Notes: generated from the letters alone by a model not told the origin. A stretch of DNA of 64,000 nt from Streptomyces flavofungini (GCF_030388665.1 NZ_CP128848.1:1-64000); one strand, 5' to 3'; shown: positions 9,111-19,144, counted from the stretch's first letter. Translations and numbers: made by a program.

Positions 9111-10440
9111 ATGAGCAAAAAATTAGATTTACTACAGGATAAAGAAAGTACATTATTAAGAAAATATATGATACCTTCAGTTGCTAGGAATGTTAGGCTT
9201 ATCAGTGTGTATATTATTTGACACCATGTTTATAGGTCATAAAATCGGAGAATTAGGCTTAGCTGCACTAAATATAGCCTTGCCAATATATAATTTATAT
9301 AGTGCCATAGGGCTTACTATTGGAGTTGGAGGAGCAACAGCTCTATCCGTAGCTATGGGGCAAAATAAATTCCATAGGGTAAATAGAATATTTACTTCGG
9401 CAGTATTTGCAACTATCATATTTTGTATAATAATAAGTTTATTAGAAGTTTTCTTTTTAGATAAAATAGTTTATATGCTTGGAGCTTCAGAAGCAACCTT
9501 TCCTTTAGCTAAAGAATATTTAAAGATTATTTTAGCCTTTAATCCTGCTTTTATTTTTGCATCTGCATTTATTGTTTTTGTTAGAAATGATAGAGAGCCT
9601 AAATTAGCTATGTATGCAGTAATAGGATCAAATACAACTAATATAGTACTAGACTATGTATTTATATATATATTTAATCTAGGAATGTTTGGAGCAGCTT
9701 TAGCAACATCTATAGGGCAATTGGTAGCCTTAGGAGTTTTATCAATACATTTTATAAAGAAAAATAATACCATGCATATAGAACTTGGAGGAATAAATTT
9801 AGATAATATAGGAAAGGTACTTAAAAATGGAGTGCCTAGTTTCTTAAATGAAATATCAGCAGGCTTTGTCATATTTATTTTTAATATTGTAATATATAAA
9901 TTTGAAGGAGACTTAGGAGTTTCAGCCTATGGAATAATTACAAACATAGTTTTAATATTCATGGCAGTCTTTAATGGAGTATCCCAAGGGGTTCAACCTT
10001 TAATAAGCGTAAATTTTGGAGCTAAAAAGGAAGAACGTGTTAAAGAATTCTTAAGGTTAACAAGAATAATAGTACTAATTTTAGGGGTAGGTTTTCTAGG
10101 TATGGGACTATTATTACCAAATCAAATGATAGGACTATTTACAAGTGATAGGGGAAGATTATTAAGTATAACTAGACAGGGAATATATCTATACTTTATA
10201 GCATTCTTATTTAATGGAAGCAACATACTTAACATAGCTTATTTACAAGCAGTTGAAAAATCAAAGGAATCATCTCTTTTATCAACACTTAGAGGATTAG
10301 TATTTGTTATTATATTTATAATAGTCTTACCAAGAATTATAGGGGTTTATGGAGTATGGCTAACAATTCCAATAACTGAGTTAAGTACACTTTTATTATT
10401 TTTAATATTTGAAATAAAAAGTAAAAGAAAAAATATATAA
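9111..10440 (+). pseudogene. MATE family multidrug efflux protein, frameshifted near the start
   Basis: AAAGGAGG precedes ATG 9111, which opens MSKKLDLLQDKESTLLRKY, the normal hydrophilic N-terminus of clostridial MATE pumps. At ~9,185 the frame breaks (GCTAGGAATG): removing one base gives SVAGMLGLSVCILFDTMFIG and joins the remaining 419 codons. The C-terminal part shows ~11 membrane helices and internal two-fold repetition as expected for a Na+- or H+-coupled drug exporter of ~440 residues. The extra base is probably an error; the 419-residue ORF alone would lack the end of helix 1. Confidence 0.85.
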
Positions 10441-10443
10441 AAC

Positions 10444-10475
10444 AATAAAAACCGTTGATTATCAACGGTTTTTAT
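10444..10475. terminator. Intrinsic terminator
   Basis: AATAAAAACCGTTGAT/ATCAACGGTTTTTATT forms a perfect hairpin with T and A runs on either side, directly after the MATE stop codon. Confidence 0.85.
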
Positions 10476-10587
10476 TGTAAATGCAAAGAAGTAAATATAG
10501 TATAGTAAGAGTTATAGTGATTTTTTAAACAGGAGGTTAAGTTAGTATAATTAACCTAATAACATACTATGCAGATTTATTAAAATG

Positions 10588-10631
10588 TGATAATAAATTA
10601 AATAAAAATATGATAATAAATTAAATAAAAA
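10588..10631. repeat. Direct repeat, 2 x 21 nt
   Basis: TGATAATAAATTAAATAAAAA occurs at 10588-10608 and 10611-10631, two nucleotides apart, upstream of the DUF4250 gene. It may be simple AT drift or a regulatory tandem site. Confidence 0.55.
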
Positions 10632-10697
10632 ATTGTAGAAGTTAAATAAGTTGTATATAATAATATTAAAGCACTTTTTAAAGGAGAGATTTTTTTA

Positions 10698-10892
10698 ATG
10701 GACATTGGTAATTATAGAGAGATGGATCCATATATGTTACTTAGTATTATAAATTTAAAATTAAGAGATTACTATAGTGATATAGAAAGTTTGTGTGATG
10801 ATTTAGGAATTGAAAAAGATATTATTGGACAAAGACTTAAAGACTGTGGATACATATATAATAGAGAAAACAATCAGTTTGTTGCTGAATAA
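10698..10892 (+). CDS. DUF4250 domain protein
   Basis: A 64-residue protein matching DUF4250 over its whole length: PYMLLSIINLKLRDYY, then SLCDDLGIEKDII and a C-terminal GYIYNRENNQFV. The family is small, cytosolic and of unknown function, with a compact helical, possibly DNA-binding, pattern. AAAGGAGAG precedes the ATG. It lies 39 nt before the PfkB kinase, so the two are probably cotranscribed. Confidence 0.8.
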   Translation: MDIGNYREMDPYMLLSIINLKLRDYYSDIESLCDDLGIEKDIIGQRLKDCGYIYNRENNQFVAE

Positions 10893-10931
10893 TTATAATT
10901 TATGTTTTTTAAAATAGGGAGGATTAATTAA

Positions 10932-11897
10932 ATGAACTTAAGAAAAGAACCATATTTATTGGTATTTGGAGCTTCTGTAGTGGATGTGTTTGGATTTAGT
11001 AAGGCCAGTTATAGACCCTATAACTCAACACCAGGTCATGTAAAGATATCTTTTGGGGGCGTTTGTAGAAACATTGCTGAAAATATGGCAAGAGTAGGCG
11101 TAAATACTAATTTTATGTCCATATTAGGTAATGATGAGCATGGAAAGAGTATAGTAGAGCACTCAAAGAAAATAGGATATCATATGGACGATTCTATGGT
11201 AATAGAAGGTGGAAGCACTCCAACTTACTTAGCTATTTTAGATGAAAATGGTGAAATGGTTTCTGCTATTGCAGATATGAAAAGTATAGGAGCTATGAAT
11301 ACTGATTTCATAGATTCTAAAAGAGAAATCTTTGAGAATGCTGAATATACAGTTTTAGATTCTGATAATCCAGAAATAATGGAATATTTATTAAAGAACT
11401 TTAAGGATAAAACTAACTTTATCTTAGATCCAGTATCAGCAGAAAAAGCAAGCTGGGTAAAACATCTCATAAAGGATTTCCATACAATAAAACCTAATAG
11501 ACATGAAGCAGAAATATTAGCAGGTTTCCCTATAACAGATACAGATGACTTAATAAAGGCAAGTAATTATTTCTTAGGTTTAGGAATTAAAAAGGTATTT
11601 ATAAGTTTAGATGCTGACGGTATATTCTATAATGACGGTGTATCTTGCGGTAAAATAAAGGCAACAGAAGTTGATGTTAAAAATGTTACAGGAGCAGGGG
11701 ACTCTTTTGTAGCTGGATTAGGATACGGATATATGAATAAAATGCCTATAGAGGATATTGTTAAATTTGCTATGACTATGTCTAATATAACAATATCACA
11801 TGAGGAAACAATTCATCCAGACATGGCTTTAGATACTGTTTTAGCTAAATTAGAGAAAACAACTTGGGAAGAAGAAAAATACGATTTAAATAAATAG
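10932..11897 (+). CDS. PfkB family carbohydrate (possibly pseudouridine) kinase
   Basis: A 321-residue ribokinase-fold enzyme. The N-terminal VFGASVVDVFG strand, GGVCRNIAENMARVG (second-motif glycines), and the C-terminal GAGDSFVAGL anion hole with the catalytic Asp identify PfkB. The family phosphorylates sugars or nucleosides with ATP in the cytosol. The overall pattern, including the GHVKISFGGVCRN segment and FILDPVSAEKA, is closest to pseudouridine kinases, but no PsuG glycosidase is adjacent, so the substrate is an inference. AGGGAGGATT precedes the ATG. Confidence 0.85.
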   Translation: MNLRKEPYLLVFGASVVDVFGFSKASYRPYNSTPGHVKISFGGVCRNIAENMARVGVNTNFMSILGNDEHGKSIVEHSKKIGYHMDDSMVIEGGSTPTYLAILDENGEMVSAIADMKSIGAMNTDFIDSKREIFENAEYTVLDSDNPEIMEYLLKNFKDKTNFILDPVSAEKASWVKHLIKDFHTIKPNRHEAEILAGFPITDTDDLIKASNYFLGLGIKKVFISLDADGIFYNDGVSCGKIKATEVDVKNVTGAGDSFVAGLGYGYMNKMPIEDIVKFAMTMSNITISHEETIHPDMALDTVLAKLEKTTWEEEKYDLNK

Positions 11898-11973
11898 AAT
11901 AAAATATTTTGTATTTTCTTGTAGGCTTAAACTTTAATCCTACATAAATATATAAATGTGGTGAGGTGAGATT

Positions 11974-12125
11974 ATGAGTAAAAAAATAAAAAAGGAAAAC
12001 TTGCTCTATTAGCCCTAGCAGGAAGTGCTTTTGTAGCATCACTGTTATATGATAAAAACCAAAAAAATAAAAAAGATATGGAAAACTTAGAATTAGAGTT
12101 ACAAAATATAGAATCTGAAGAATAG
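11974..12125 (+). pseudogene. Small single-span membrane protein, frameshifted
   Basis: GGTGAGGTGAG precedes ATG 11974. The literal reading stops after 12 codons, but adding one A to the A run near 11,990 gives a ~50-residue protein: MSKKIKKGKLALLALAGSAF, a membrane span to SLLYDKN, then an acidic tail ending in NIESEE. A basic N-terminus, one helix and an acidic tail is a normal clostridial small membrane protein layout, so a homopolymer error is likely. Confidence 0.55.
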
Positions 12126-12130
12126 AAAAT

Positions 12131-12164
12131 GAAAAAGACACTAGTAATTACTAGTGTCTTTTAT
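12131..12164. terminator. Bidirectional terminator
   Basis: AAAAGACACTAGTAA/TTACTAGTGTCTTTT is a perfect hairpin with A and T runs between the small membrane protein and the convergent SulP gene; it can serve both. Confidence 0.85.
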
Positions 12165-12165
12165 T

Positions 12166-13834
12166 TTAAATTAAAGAATTTGCTTTTTCTAAAGCTTCAT
12201 CAAAATTTGTAGCAAAGTGATCTTCACCTAAAGTATCTATAAATCCCATAAGTCTCATAACTTTTTTTGGCTGTTCTTGTAATTCAGATATTATTAAAGT
12301 CATATTACGAGACTTACAACTTAGAGCTATATTTTTTATTTGTTTATATCCTGTAACATCTAAAGTCTTAGTATGTCTCATTCTTAAAACAAGAACCTTT
12401 GCATCATCATTTATTTCCTTCATTGTATTCATAAATGTATCTACAGCACCAAAGAAAAGGTGACCTCTTATATCATAGACTAAGACATTTTCTCCAACCT
12501 TAAGATTTTCCATATCAGTATCTATATTAGATTTATCAGAACAGTCACTTTCATTTAATTCATTTACTTCTATAGAAGTAGCAACTCTTCTCATAAATAA
12601 GCACATAGAAACTACCATTCCTATTCCTATAGCAATTACTAAATCAAATAATACTGTTAAGAAAAATGTTGTTAGTAATATAGCTATATCACTTTTAGGA
12701 GCCTTAAGTATTGCTTTAAAAGTTCTCCATTCACTCATGTTATATGAAACAATTATTAATATTGCTGATAAAGTAGTTAATGGAATGAATTTAGCAAGAG
12801 GCATAAATACAAGCATTATAAGTAATAAAGTTATTGAATGAACTATACCCGAAATAGGAGTTCTTCCCCCATTTTTAACATTGGCAGCAGTTCTAGCAAT
12901 TGCTCCAGTAGCAGGAATTCCTCCAAATAGAGAAGAACCCATATTAGCTATTCCTTGTGCTATAAGTTCTGCATTTGAATTATGCTTGTCTCCAATCATA
13001 CCATCTGAAACAACAGCAGATAATAAAGATTCAATTCCACCTAAAAGCGCTATTGTAAAAGCAGGTCCGATTAATGCTTTTAATGTATTAAGATTTAGGT
13101 TAGGAATATGAGGCATTGGAATATTTGAGCTTATTTTACCAAATTGACTTCCTATTGTTGCAACTGGTAAATTAAATATAAATACTACTAAAGTTGTTAC
13201 TATTAAAGCTATTAAAGATCCTGGAATCTTTTTATTTATTTTTGGCCAAAAGATTAAAATAATAAGTGCTAGTAATCCTATAGCTAAGGTATAAAGGTTT
13301 GTAGTATTCATATGAGATATGTAAGCTTCCCACTTAGGTATAAACTCAGAAGGGGTTTTAGTAATTGAAAGTCCTAAAAAATCCTTAACCTGTGTTGATA
13401 AAAGAGTTATAGCTATACCAGAGGTAAATCCTACCGTTATTGGATAAGGTATATATTTTATTAAGCTACCAAATCGTAATAAACCAAATAAAACAAGAAT
13501 AATACCAGCCATAAATGTGGCAATTATTAGTCCATCAACTCCATGATTTTGTATAATACCAAACACTATAACAACAAAGGCGCCAGTAGGACCACCAATT
13601 TGAACTCTACTTCCTCCTAATAATGAAATTATGAATCCAGCTATGATTGCAGTTATTAATCCTTTTTCAGGAGATACCCCTGAAGAAATACCTAATGCAA
13701 TGGATAGAGGAAGTGCGATAATAGCAACTATTATCCCAGCGATTAAATCTTTTAAAAATTGTTCTTTTGAAAATCCGCTCTCTTTATCATCTAAAAGAGA
13801 AATTAATTTTGGTTTGTATATTGAAATATATCAA
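12166..13834 (-). pseudogene. SulP family anion transporter with STAS domain; start frameshifted
   Basis: The ORF from 13566 to 12166 encodes most of a ~555-residue SulP (SLC26-type) membrane protein: ten or more hydrophobic helices, then a cytosolic STAS domain (VLVYDIRGHLFFGAVDTF to the end). In the same frame upstream of 13566 the conserved N-terminus is readable (SGFSKEQFLKDLIAG, then GGSRVQIGGPTGAF), so the gene begins near 13,834. No start codon is in frame; removing one A from the A run at ~13,812 would join TTG 13834 (MIYFNIQTK). Members carry sulfate, bicarbonate or other anions; the substrate is unknown. Confidence 0.85.
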
Positions 13835-13841
13835 CTCCTTA

Positions 13842-14040
13842 TAAAACAGTCGATTTCTATTATATTACTTAAATGGTATATTTACAATTTCGTAGAACGA
13901 TTTGAAACGTTATTAATCAAGGAAGAACTATTTTATTCACAAAAAGTTTACATAAATTATATTGAAGGTAACCTATGTTACAGAAGAATTGGGAAAGATA
14001 AAATATAATTGATTTATAAATTATATGAAGAGGTGAAAGT
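13842..14040. promoter_or_regulatory. Divergent promoter region
   Basis: About 200 AT-rich bases between SulP (minus) and the next plus-strand gene. AGAACGATTTGAAACGTT near 13893-13910 contains imperfect dyads. A ribosome binding site AAGAGGTGAAAG lies just before ATG 14041. No structured RNA was recognised. Confidence 0.3.
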
Positions 14041-14676
14041 ATGAGTTTATTTTTAGGAAAAATCCATTTTTGGTTATTTGATAAAATAAAGTGGTTTGAA
14101 AATCTAGAGGAAGAAGTTTTAAAAATTGCAAAGGAAAGAAATATGCCAGTAGAGGAGTGGATTTCTTATGCAAATTTAAATTTTGGAGAAAAAACTCCAA
14201 ATAAACCTTTAGATGAAATAATAGATGAAAGTAATATACATGGTTGGTTAGAAGGAAGAATAAATTCAGCTGAGAGTAGATGTGCATATTATATAACTAA
14301 TATGTTAAAGGAAGATAGTGAAGTAAAGAAGGAGCTTATAGAGCTTTATGAAAACCATGGAAAAATAAATGCAGACGAGTGTAAAGGGCAAATAGATGGG
14401 GAAAATATTTTAGAAGTTTACAATTCTTTAAATGATTATATATTAGATGGTATGCCTTGTGATAGAATTAATGAGGTTTTAGAAAATTCTCCTGAAAAAA
14501 TAGTATGGCATATGAGTAGAGACCTACATGAAAGATTTTGGGAAAGTGTAGGAGGAGATGTAAATGAATTTCATGATTTAAGAAATTCATGGATAAAAGC
14601 CTTTGTTGAAGAAATTAATCCACAATTAGAATTAGTTATTTATGAAAATGGACATAAGGCTATAGTAAGAAAATAG
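14041..14676 (+). CDS. Conserved hypothetical protein (211 aa)
   Basis: A soluble, acidic 211-residue protein without signal peptide. Its first 20 residues (MSLFLGKIHFWLFDKIKWFE) are aromatic-rich. The C-terminal half contains scattered His, Cys and Trp (PCDRINEVLE, IVWHMSRDLHERFWE, GGDVNEFHDLRNSW) in a pattern that could bind a metal or heme; this is speculation. I recognise it as conserved in clostridia but know of no assigned function. Confidence 0.65.
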   Translation: MSLFLGKIHFWLFDKIKWFENLEEEVLKIAKERNMPVEEWISYANLNFGEKTPNKPLDEIIDESNIHGWLEGRINSAESRCAYYITNMLKEDSEVKKELIELYENHGKINADECKGQIDGENILEVYNSLNDYILDGMPCDRINEVLENSPEKIVWHMSRDLHERFWESVGGDVNEFHDLRNSWIKAFVEEINPQLELVIYENGHKAIVRK

Positions 14677-14794
14677 GTTAGACTATTAATTTTTAAATAT
14701 TATAAATAAAAGTATAGTGAAATAGGTAAGATAATGGCACTTTGACAATTAAGTACATATTATAAATTAAAACTCTTTAACATAGGAGGATAAT

Positions 14795-15331
14795 ATGTAT
14801 TTAGCTCAAGGTGCCATTATAAGTTTGGACTTAGGTAAAGGGCATATTATAGACAAAGATACATCAGATGATTTAAAAGAAAAAATTCAAAGAACTATTC
14901 TTTATTTTTTTAAGAAGGAAGTAGATAAAAATAATTTAAAGCTTATTGATTTTACTCCCTATAATAAATTTTTTATTTCAAATGGAGAAAAGTTAAAAAG
15001 CATAGTGAAAAGAGTAAATAGAAGTGAATCAGATTTGCATATCACTTTAAACATTAATTTTTCAAAGTCAAATGAGATTTTTTGTTTTGTAGAAGAATTT
15101 GATTCAAAAGGGAAAAAGTTTGCAGAGAATATATGCTCATTTTTTGAATTAATCAATTATAAGAATAAGGGTATTAAGGAGTCAGATGTCTATAATCTTT
15201 TGTATATAGATAAACCAAGTATAATAATAGACTTGAATTTAAACATTAATGATGAATCTGAAGTGGATGAAAAAGGGGAATGCATAGCTAAAACCTTAGT
15301 TGAATCTATTTTATCATTAGGGACAAAATAA
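14795..15331 (+). CDS. Degenerate Amidase_3-like protein
   Basis: A 178-residue protein whose layout follows N-acetylmuramoyl-L-alanine amidases (Amidase_3): an opening ISLDLGKGH in place of the usual IDxGHGG, an LHITLNINF strand in place of HxSIHxN, FAENICSFFELI and NYKNKGIKES in place of the usual GLKNRGVK, and IIIDLNLNIN in place of VELGFxSN. The zinc ligands are mostly displaced: the first His is shifted by two positions and the catalytic Glu is Asp. It lacks a signal peptide. It may be an inactive homologue or a regulator of cell-wall enzymes. AGGAGG precedes the ATG. Confidence 0.55.
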   Translation: MYLAQGAIISLDLGKGHIIDKDTSDDLKEKIQRTILYFFKKEVDKNNLKLIDFTPYNKFFISNGEKLKSIVKRVNRSESDLHITLNINFSKSNEIFCFVEEFDSKGKKFAENICSFFELINYKNKGIKESDVYNLLYIDKPSIIIDLNLNINDESEVDEKGECIAKTLVESILSLGTK

Positions 15332-15358
15332 ATGTTGAGAGATAATCTCAACATTTAT
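15332..15358. terminator. Bidirectional terminator
   Basis: AATGTTGAGA/TCTCAACATT forms a short perfect hairpin followed by T-rich sequence, between convergent genes. Confidence 0.75.
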
Positions 15359-16064
15359 TTTTTAATCTATAAATTTCAGGAGTACTTTCATCTATTACTT
15401 CAAAGCTATATCCAGCTGATTTAAAATGTTTTATGATTGATGGCAATGCTTTAGCAGAATTATTATTAGAATATCCACAATGCATTAAAAGTACAATATA
15501 ATCAGAATTAGAAATTGACTTTTGAACTATAGAACTTGGGCTTAGGTTTGGATTAAGGGCGTCAGTACTATCTACTGTCCAATCATATATTCTAAAGCCT
15601 TGTTCATGTAAGGAGTCTACTAAGGATTTTTTTAAGGTATATGTACTGTTATTAGAACCAAATGGAAATCTAAGAGAAAATACTTTCTTTCCAATAACTT
15701 TTTCTATGGATTCTTGAGCTTTTAAGTTTTCTTCTAGGAATGAGGAGTCATTTCTGTAAATTTTATTTCTCTCATGGGTAAAGGTGTGTACTCCTATGGA
15801 ATGACCCTCATCATTCATTCTTTTAACTAAATCAGGGTGTTTTTCTACTAGTTCTCCTATTAAAAAAAATGTAGCTTTTACATCATTTTCTTTAAGGGTG
15901 TTTAAAATTTCTTCTGTAACCTTACCACCAGGGCCATCATCAAAGGTTAAAAATATTTTTTTTGTGCTTTCTTCTAATTCAGCTGCTTTAATAGGTTTTG
16001 AAGAGGTAGCTAAGCCTGAAAAAGAAAATATTAATGTAATTAGTAAAAAAACAAATTTTTTCAT
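15348..16064 (-). CDS. Secreted polysaccharide deacetylase (NodB domain)
   Basis: A 238-residue protein with a signal peptide (MKKFVFLLITLIFSFSGLA, cleavage probably near residue 27). The NodB/CE4 domain shows the metal- and catalysis-related TFDDGP (first Asp pair) and HTFTH (two His ligands), then RFPFGSNN and a C-terminal LMHCG in the usual positions. Family members deacetylate peptidoglycan N-acetylglucosamine outside the membrane, often protecting against lysozyme. The RPPYG-type loop reads RFPFG. It is monocistronic, ending at the shared terminator. Confidence 0.9.
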   Translation of the reverse strand: MKKFVFLLITLIFSFSGLATSSKPIKAAELEESTKKIFLTFDDGPGGKVTEEILNTLKENDVKATFFLIGELVEKHPDLVKRMNDEGHSIGVHTFTHERNKIYRNDSSFLEENLKAQESIEKVIGKKVFSLRFPFGSNNSTYTLKKSLVDSLHEQGFRIYDWTVDSTDALNPNLSPSSIVQKSISNSDYIVLLMHCGYSNNNSAKALPSIIKHFKSAGYSFEVIDESTPEIYRLKNKC

Positions 16065-16240
16065 TTTATCACTTCCTTAAGTATTATTTCTATATTTAAG
16101 ACATCTTAATTAGTATTTTCAAAAAAAGCATTAAATATAAGCACATTAGGTTACAAATTAGAAAGGAATAATTGTTTTTTATTTCTTTCACTTTATGTTA
16201 TAATTAATAAAATAAAAAATATAAAAGAGAGTGATAATAT

Positions 16241-16525
16241 ATGGAGAAGTATTTAAGAATATTATTAGGAATAATTGTTACAATACTTATATTCGCTTTT
16301 GCAATTTGGGTATTACCTTATGTTTTAATAGGAGTTGCAATACTGATCCTTATAGGATGGGTGTACTTTAAATTTATAAGAAAGTATGTTAATAAAAACA
16401 AAAAAGAAAAAACAGAAACTTATACTTACACATTTACAAAAGAAGAAAAGAAATCAGAGGCTGATATGCAAGATGATGGCCCTGTTATTGATGTTGATTT
16501 TGAAGAAGTAAAAGATGATAAATAA
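16241..16525 (+). CDS. Small membrane protein (94 aa)
   Basis: The N-terminal 45 residues form one long or two closely packed membrane helices (IVTILIFAFAIWVLPYVLIG and a following VAILILIGWVYF); a basic KKEKTE segment and an acidic cytosolic tail (VIDVDFEEVKDDK) follow. The positive residues after the helix suggest a cytosolic tail. It ends 11 nt before the regulator gene. Function unknown. Confidence 0.65.
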   Translation: MEKYLRILLGIIVTILIFAFAIWVLPYVLIGVAILILIGWVYFKFIRKYVNKNKKEKTETYTYTFTKEEKKSEADMQDDGPVIDVDFEEVKDDK

Positions 16526-16536
16526 GGATTGATTTA

Positions 16537-17340
16537 ATGAATTTTAGAAAGTTAAAAATATTTTTTGAAACAGCTAAATGTTTAAATATGACTAAAGTAG
16601 CTAAGTCTATGTATATAAGTCAGCCATCTATAAGTCAAGCCATAGCTGAATTAGAAAGTGATCTTGATGTTAAACTTTTTGATAGAATAGGTAAAAGACT
16701 TTATCTTACTCATGAGGGTGAAGTATACTTTGAATATAGTAGAAGAATTTTAAACCTTTATGAAGAGGCAAATAGTACCATTAGAAGTAGTAAAGAAGGT
16801 CAGAAAGGGAAAATAGTTATAGGTGCAAGTACAACAATAGGTATATATATACTTCCAGAGTTAATAAAGGAATTCAATGAGTTACATAAAAATATAGAAA
16901 TCTCTTTAATAATAGAGAATACACAGTTAATAGGGGCAGATGATTACGTTACAAAACCTTTTAATCACTTAGAACTTGTTGCAAGAGTAAAATCTCAATT
17001 AAGAAGGTATGATTATCCTTTAAATAGGGAAAATACTCAAGATTTAATAGTAATAAAAGATTTAACTATAGATACTGTAAATAAGCAGGTTTCTTTAAGA
17101 GGAGAAAATATAAAATTAACTGCAACAGAGTATAAGATATTAACACTTTTAGCATCACATCCAGGAAGAATATTTTCAATTAAGGAAATTTATGAAAGAG
17201 TTTGGGAAGAACCTTTTTATAAAAGTGAAAATACAGTAACAGTTCATATAAGAAGAATGAGAGAAAAAATAGAAATAAATTCGAAAGAACCTGAGTATAT
17301 AAAGGTGGTGTGGGGACTTGGGTATAAAATTGACAAATAG
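16537..17340 (+). CDS. In-frame hybrid: LysR N-terminus joined to OmpR-type response regulator C-terminus
   Basis: Residues 1-~128 are a LysR-type regulator: winged HTH (MTKVAKSMYISQPSISQAI), linker helix, and the start of the effector domain (GKIVIGASTTIGIYILPE). At ~residue 130 this changes without a stop into the last part of an OmpR/PhoB receiver (GADDYVTKPFNHLELVARV) and a complete C-terminal winged helix (LTATEYKILTLLASHPGRIF). Missing are most of the LysR effector domain and the receiver up to and including the phospho-acceptor Asp. Real LysR proteins are ~290 residues and response regulators ~230, so ~1 kb seems deleted between two genes. The downstream kinase starts inside its 3' end, as expected for the original response regulator. 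Confidence 0.8.
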   Translation: MNFRKLKIFFETAKCLNMTKVAKSMYISQPSISQAIAELESDLDVKLFDRIGKRLYLTHEGEVYFEYSRRILNLYEEANSTIRSSKEGQKGKIVIGASTTIGIYILPELIKEFNELHKNIEISLIIENTQLIGADDYVTKPFNHLELVARVKSQLRRYDYPLNRENTQDLIVIKDLTIDTVNKQVSLRGENIKLTATEYKILTLLASHPGRIFSIKEIYERVWEEPFYKSENTVTVHIRRMREKIEINSKEPEYIKVVWGLGYKIDK

Positions 17341-19144
17341 TTTTTCAAGATGGTGGAAAAACTATAGCCTTTCAGTAAGAAGCATAGAAAATATGTTTAT
17401 AGTAATATTTGCTGTGTTTATACCTGTTTTATATATTATCTTATTTGGAGGATACTCCTTTGATAATATAGCAAAATTAAATTCTAAGGCAAATCCTGAT
17501 ATATGTAATAGAGTTATTTATAGGGATGCATTAATAAATCCACATAAGTATAAAGAGTGTAGGTTATTAGCTCAATCTGTAGATATATCAGATTTTCTTT
17601 ATAATGAGACTAACTATTTAAGCAAATTAGATAGCTTAGAGACAAAAGAACAAAAACAAGCATTTATTGCAAAGCTTCAAGAAAGGGCTACTAGTTATTC
17701 TGGTGTAGTTCTTATAAATAAGAAAACAGGAGAATATTACTCTAATAGAGTATGGTTTTATGAAAAACCTTATAATCTTTCAACGCCAAAAGAAGTTTTA
17801 GAAAGTTTATCTAAAAATGATAATGTAGTCTTTAAAGAAATAAATTCTTCAGATAATTATGAAGAAATATATTTCTCAAGAGGAGAACTTTATGATTCTG
17901 AAATAAATTCAATTAGAATTGCTTTTATAGCAACTATGACTACAACTCTTTTAATGTTACTTTTAATCATAAAAAAATTAGTTATGATTAAAAATATGGG
18001 AATAAGAGCATATAAAGACAGCTGGAAAAATGGATATTTCTTTAGATTTTTAGATAGTTTAAATGTTTTAATAACAAAGAAGATGTTTATAGAAGAATTT
18101 TTAAAAGATAAGGTTGTTATGTTTGTTATTTCATTTACTATAATATATATTCTTATAAATGGATTTATGAGAAATATAGAATTTGTATGGAAGCAATATC
18201 ACTATGTTTTAACAGACAATAGATACCTATGGATAATTCCAATTGTTTTAGTTATTCATTTTATAGTAAAGTTTATAAGAAAATATGATGGATTAGATAC
18301 TGTAATAAAAGGAATAGAAAAAGTTAAAAAAGGTGATACGGATATAGAGATAAAAGATAATGACGATAGACAAATAAGGGAATTAGCAGATGATGTTAAT
18401 GATTTAAGATTAGGCTATAAGGAACTTGTTGAAGAAGGTATAAAGAATGAAAAGTTAAAAACTGAGCTTATATCAAATGTTTCACATGATTTAAAAACTC
18501 CATTAACATCCATAATAAATTATGTAAATATACTTCAGTTAAATAATATAAAGGAAGAGGAAAGAAAAGAATATATAGAAATACTAGATAAAAAATCTCA
18601 AACTTTAAAGAAACTTATAGATGATTTGTTTGAGGTTTCTAAGATGTCTTCAGGAAAGGTAGAATTATTTAAATACAATATAGATATAATTCAACTTGTA
18701 TATCAATGTATAGCTGAAGTAGAAGATGTATATTCAGAAAAGGAAATTGAATTTAAAATAAATGGGCCAGAGGAATGCATGGTTAAAATAGATCCTCAAA
18801 GAATGTCTAGGGTATTCCAAAACCTAACTACTAATGCTTTAAAATATAGTTTAGAAAAAACTAGGGTCTATGTGGAAATAAAAGATTTAGAAAATTACGT
18901 GGAAATATCATTTAAAAATATTTCTTCCTATGCTTTAGATTTTGATGAGAAGGATATTTTAGAAAGATTTGCAAGAGGAGATGAATCAAGAAATTCAACC
19001 ATAGAAGGATCTGGATTAGGATTAGCAATCGCTAAAACTATTGTAGAACTTCACAACGGAAAGTTTAGGGTTGAATGTGAAGGTGACTTATTTAAAGCCT
19101 TTGTAATAATTCCTAAAAATAAAGATGATAATAATGAAGAATAA
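17318..19144 (+). CDS. Membrane sensor histidine kinase
   Basis: A 608-residue kinase. An N-terminal membrane helix (~25-45), an extracytoplasmic domain (~46-200), and further helices at ~205-225, ~265-285 and ~305-325 are followed by a HAMP-like linker, HisKA with SHDLKTPLTSI (phospho-His ~390), and HATPase_c with N (NLTTNALKYS), G1 and G2 (GSGLGLAIA) boxes. The TTG start lies within the end of the hybrid regulator gene, so the pair was a two-component operon. The clear partner domain is the OmpR half of that hybrid, which no longer has a phospho-acceptor, so signalling would be broken if the sequence is right. Confidence 0.85.
   Translation: MGIKLTNSFSRWWKNYSLSVRSIENMFIVIFAVFIPVLYIILFGGYSFDNIAKLNSKANPDICNRVIYRDALINPHKYKECRLLAQSVDISDFLYNETNYLSKLDSLETKEQKQAFIAKLQERATSYSGVVLINKKTGEYYSNRVWFYEKPYNLSTPKEVLESLSKNDNVVFKEINSSDNYEEIYFSRGELYDSEINSIRIAFIATMTTTLLMLLLIIKKLVMIKNMGIRAYKDSWKNGYFFRFLDSLNVLITKKMFIEEFLKDKVVMFVISFTIIYILINGFMRNIEFVWKQYHYVLTDNRYLWIIPIVLVIHFIVKFIRKYDGLDTVIKGIEKVKKGDTDIEIKDNDDRQIRELADDVNDLRLGYKELVEEGIKNEKLKTELISNVSHDLKTPLTSIINYVNILQLNNIKEEERKEYIEILDKKSQTLKKLIDDLFEVSKMSSGKVELFKYNIDIIQLVYQCIAEVEDVYSEKEIEFKINGPEECMVKIDPQRMSRVFQNLTTNALKYSLEKTRVYVEIKDLENYVEISFKNISSYALDFDEKDILERFARGDESRNSTIEGSGLGLAIAKTIVELHNGKFRVECEGDLFKAFVIIPKNKDDNNEE

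Noticed and set aside
9237..9419. Minus-strand ORFs inside the MATE and other clostridial genes
   Set aside because: They are antisense shadows of conserved genes without ribosome binding sites.
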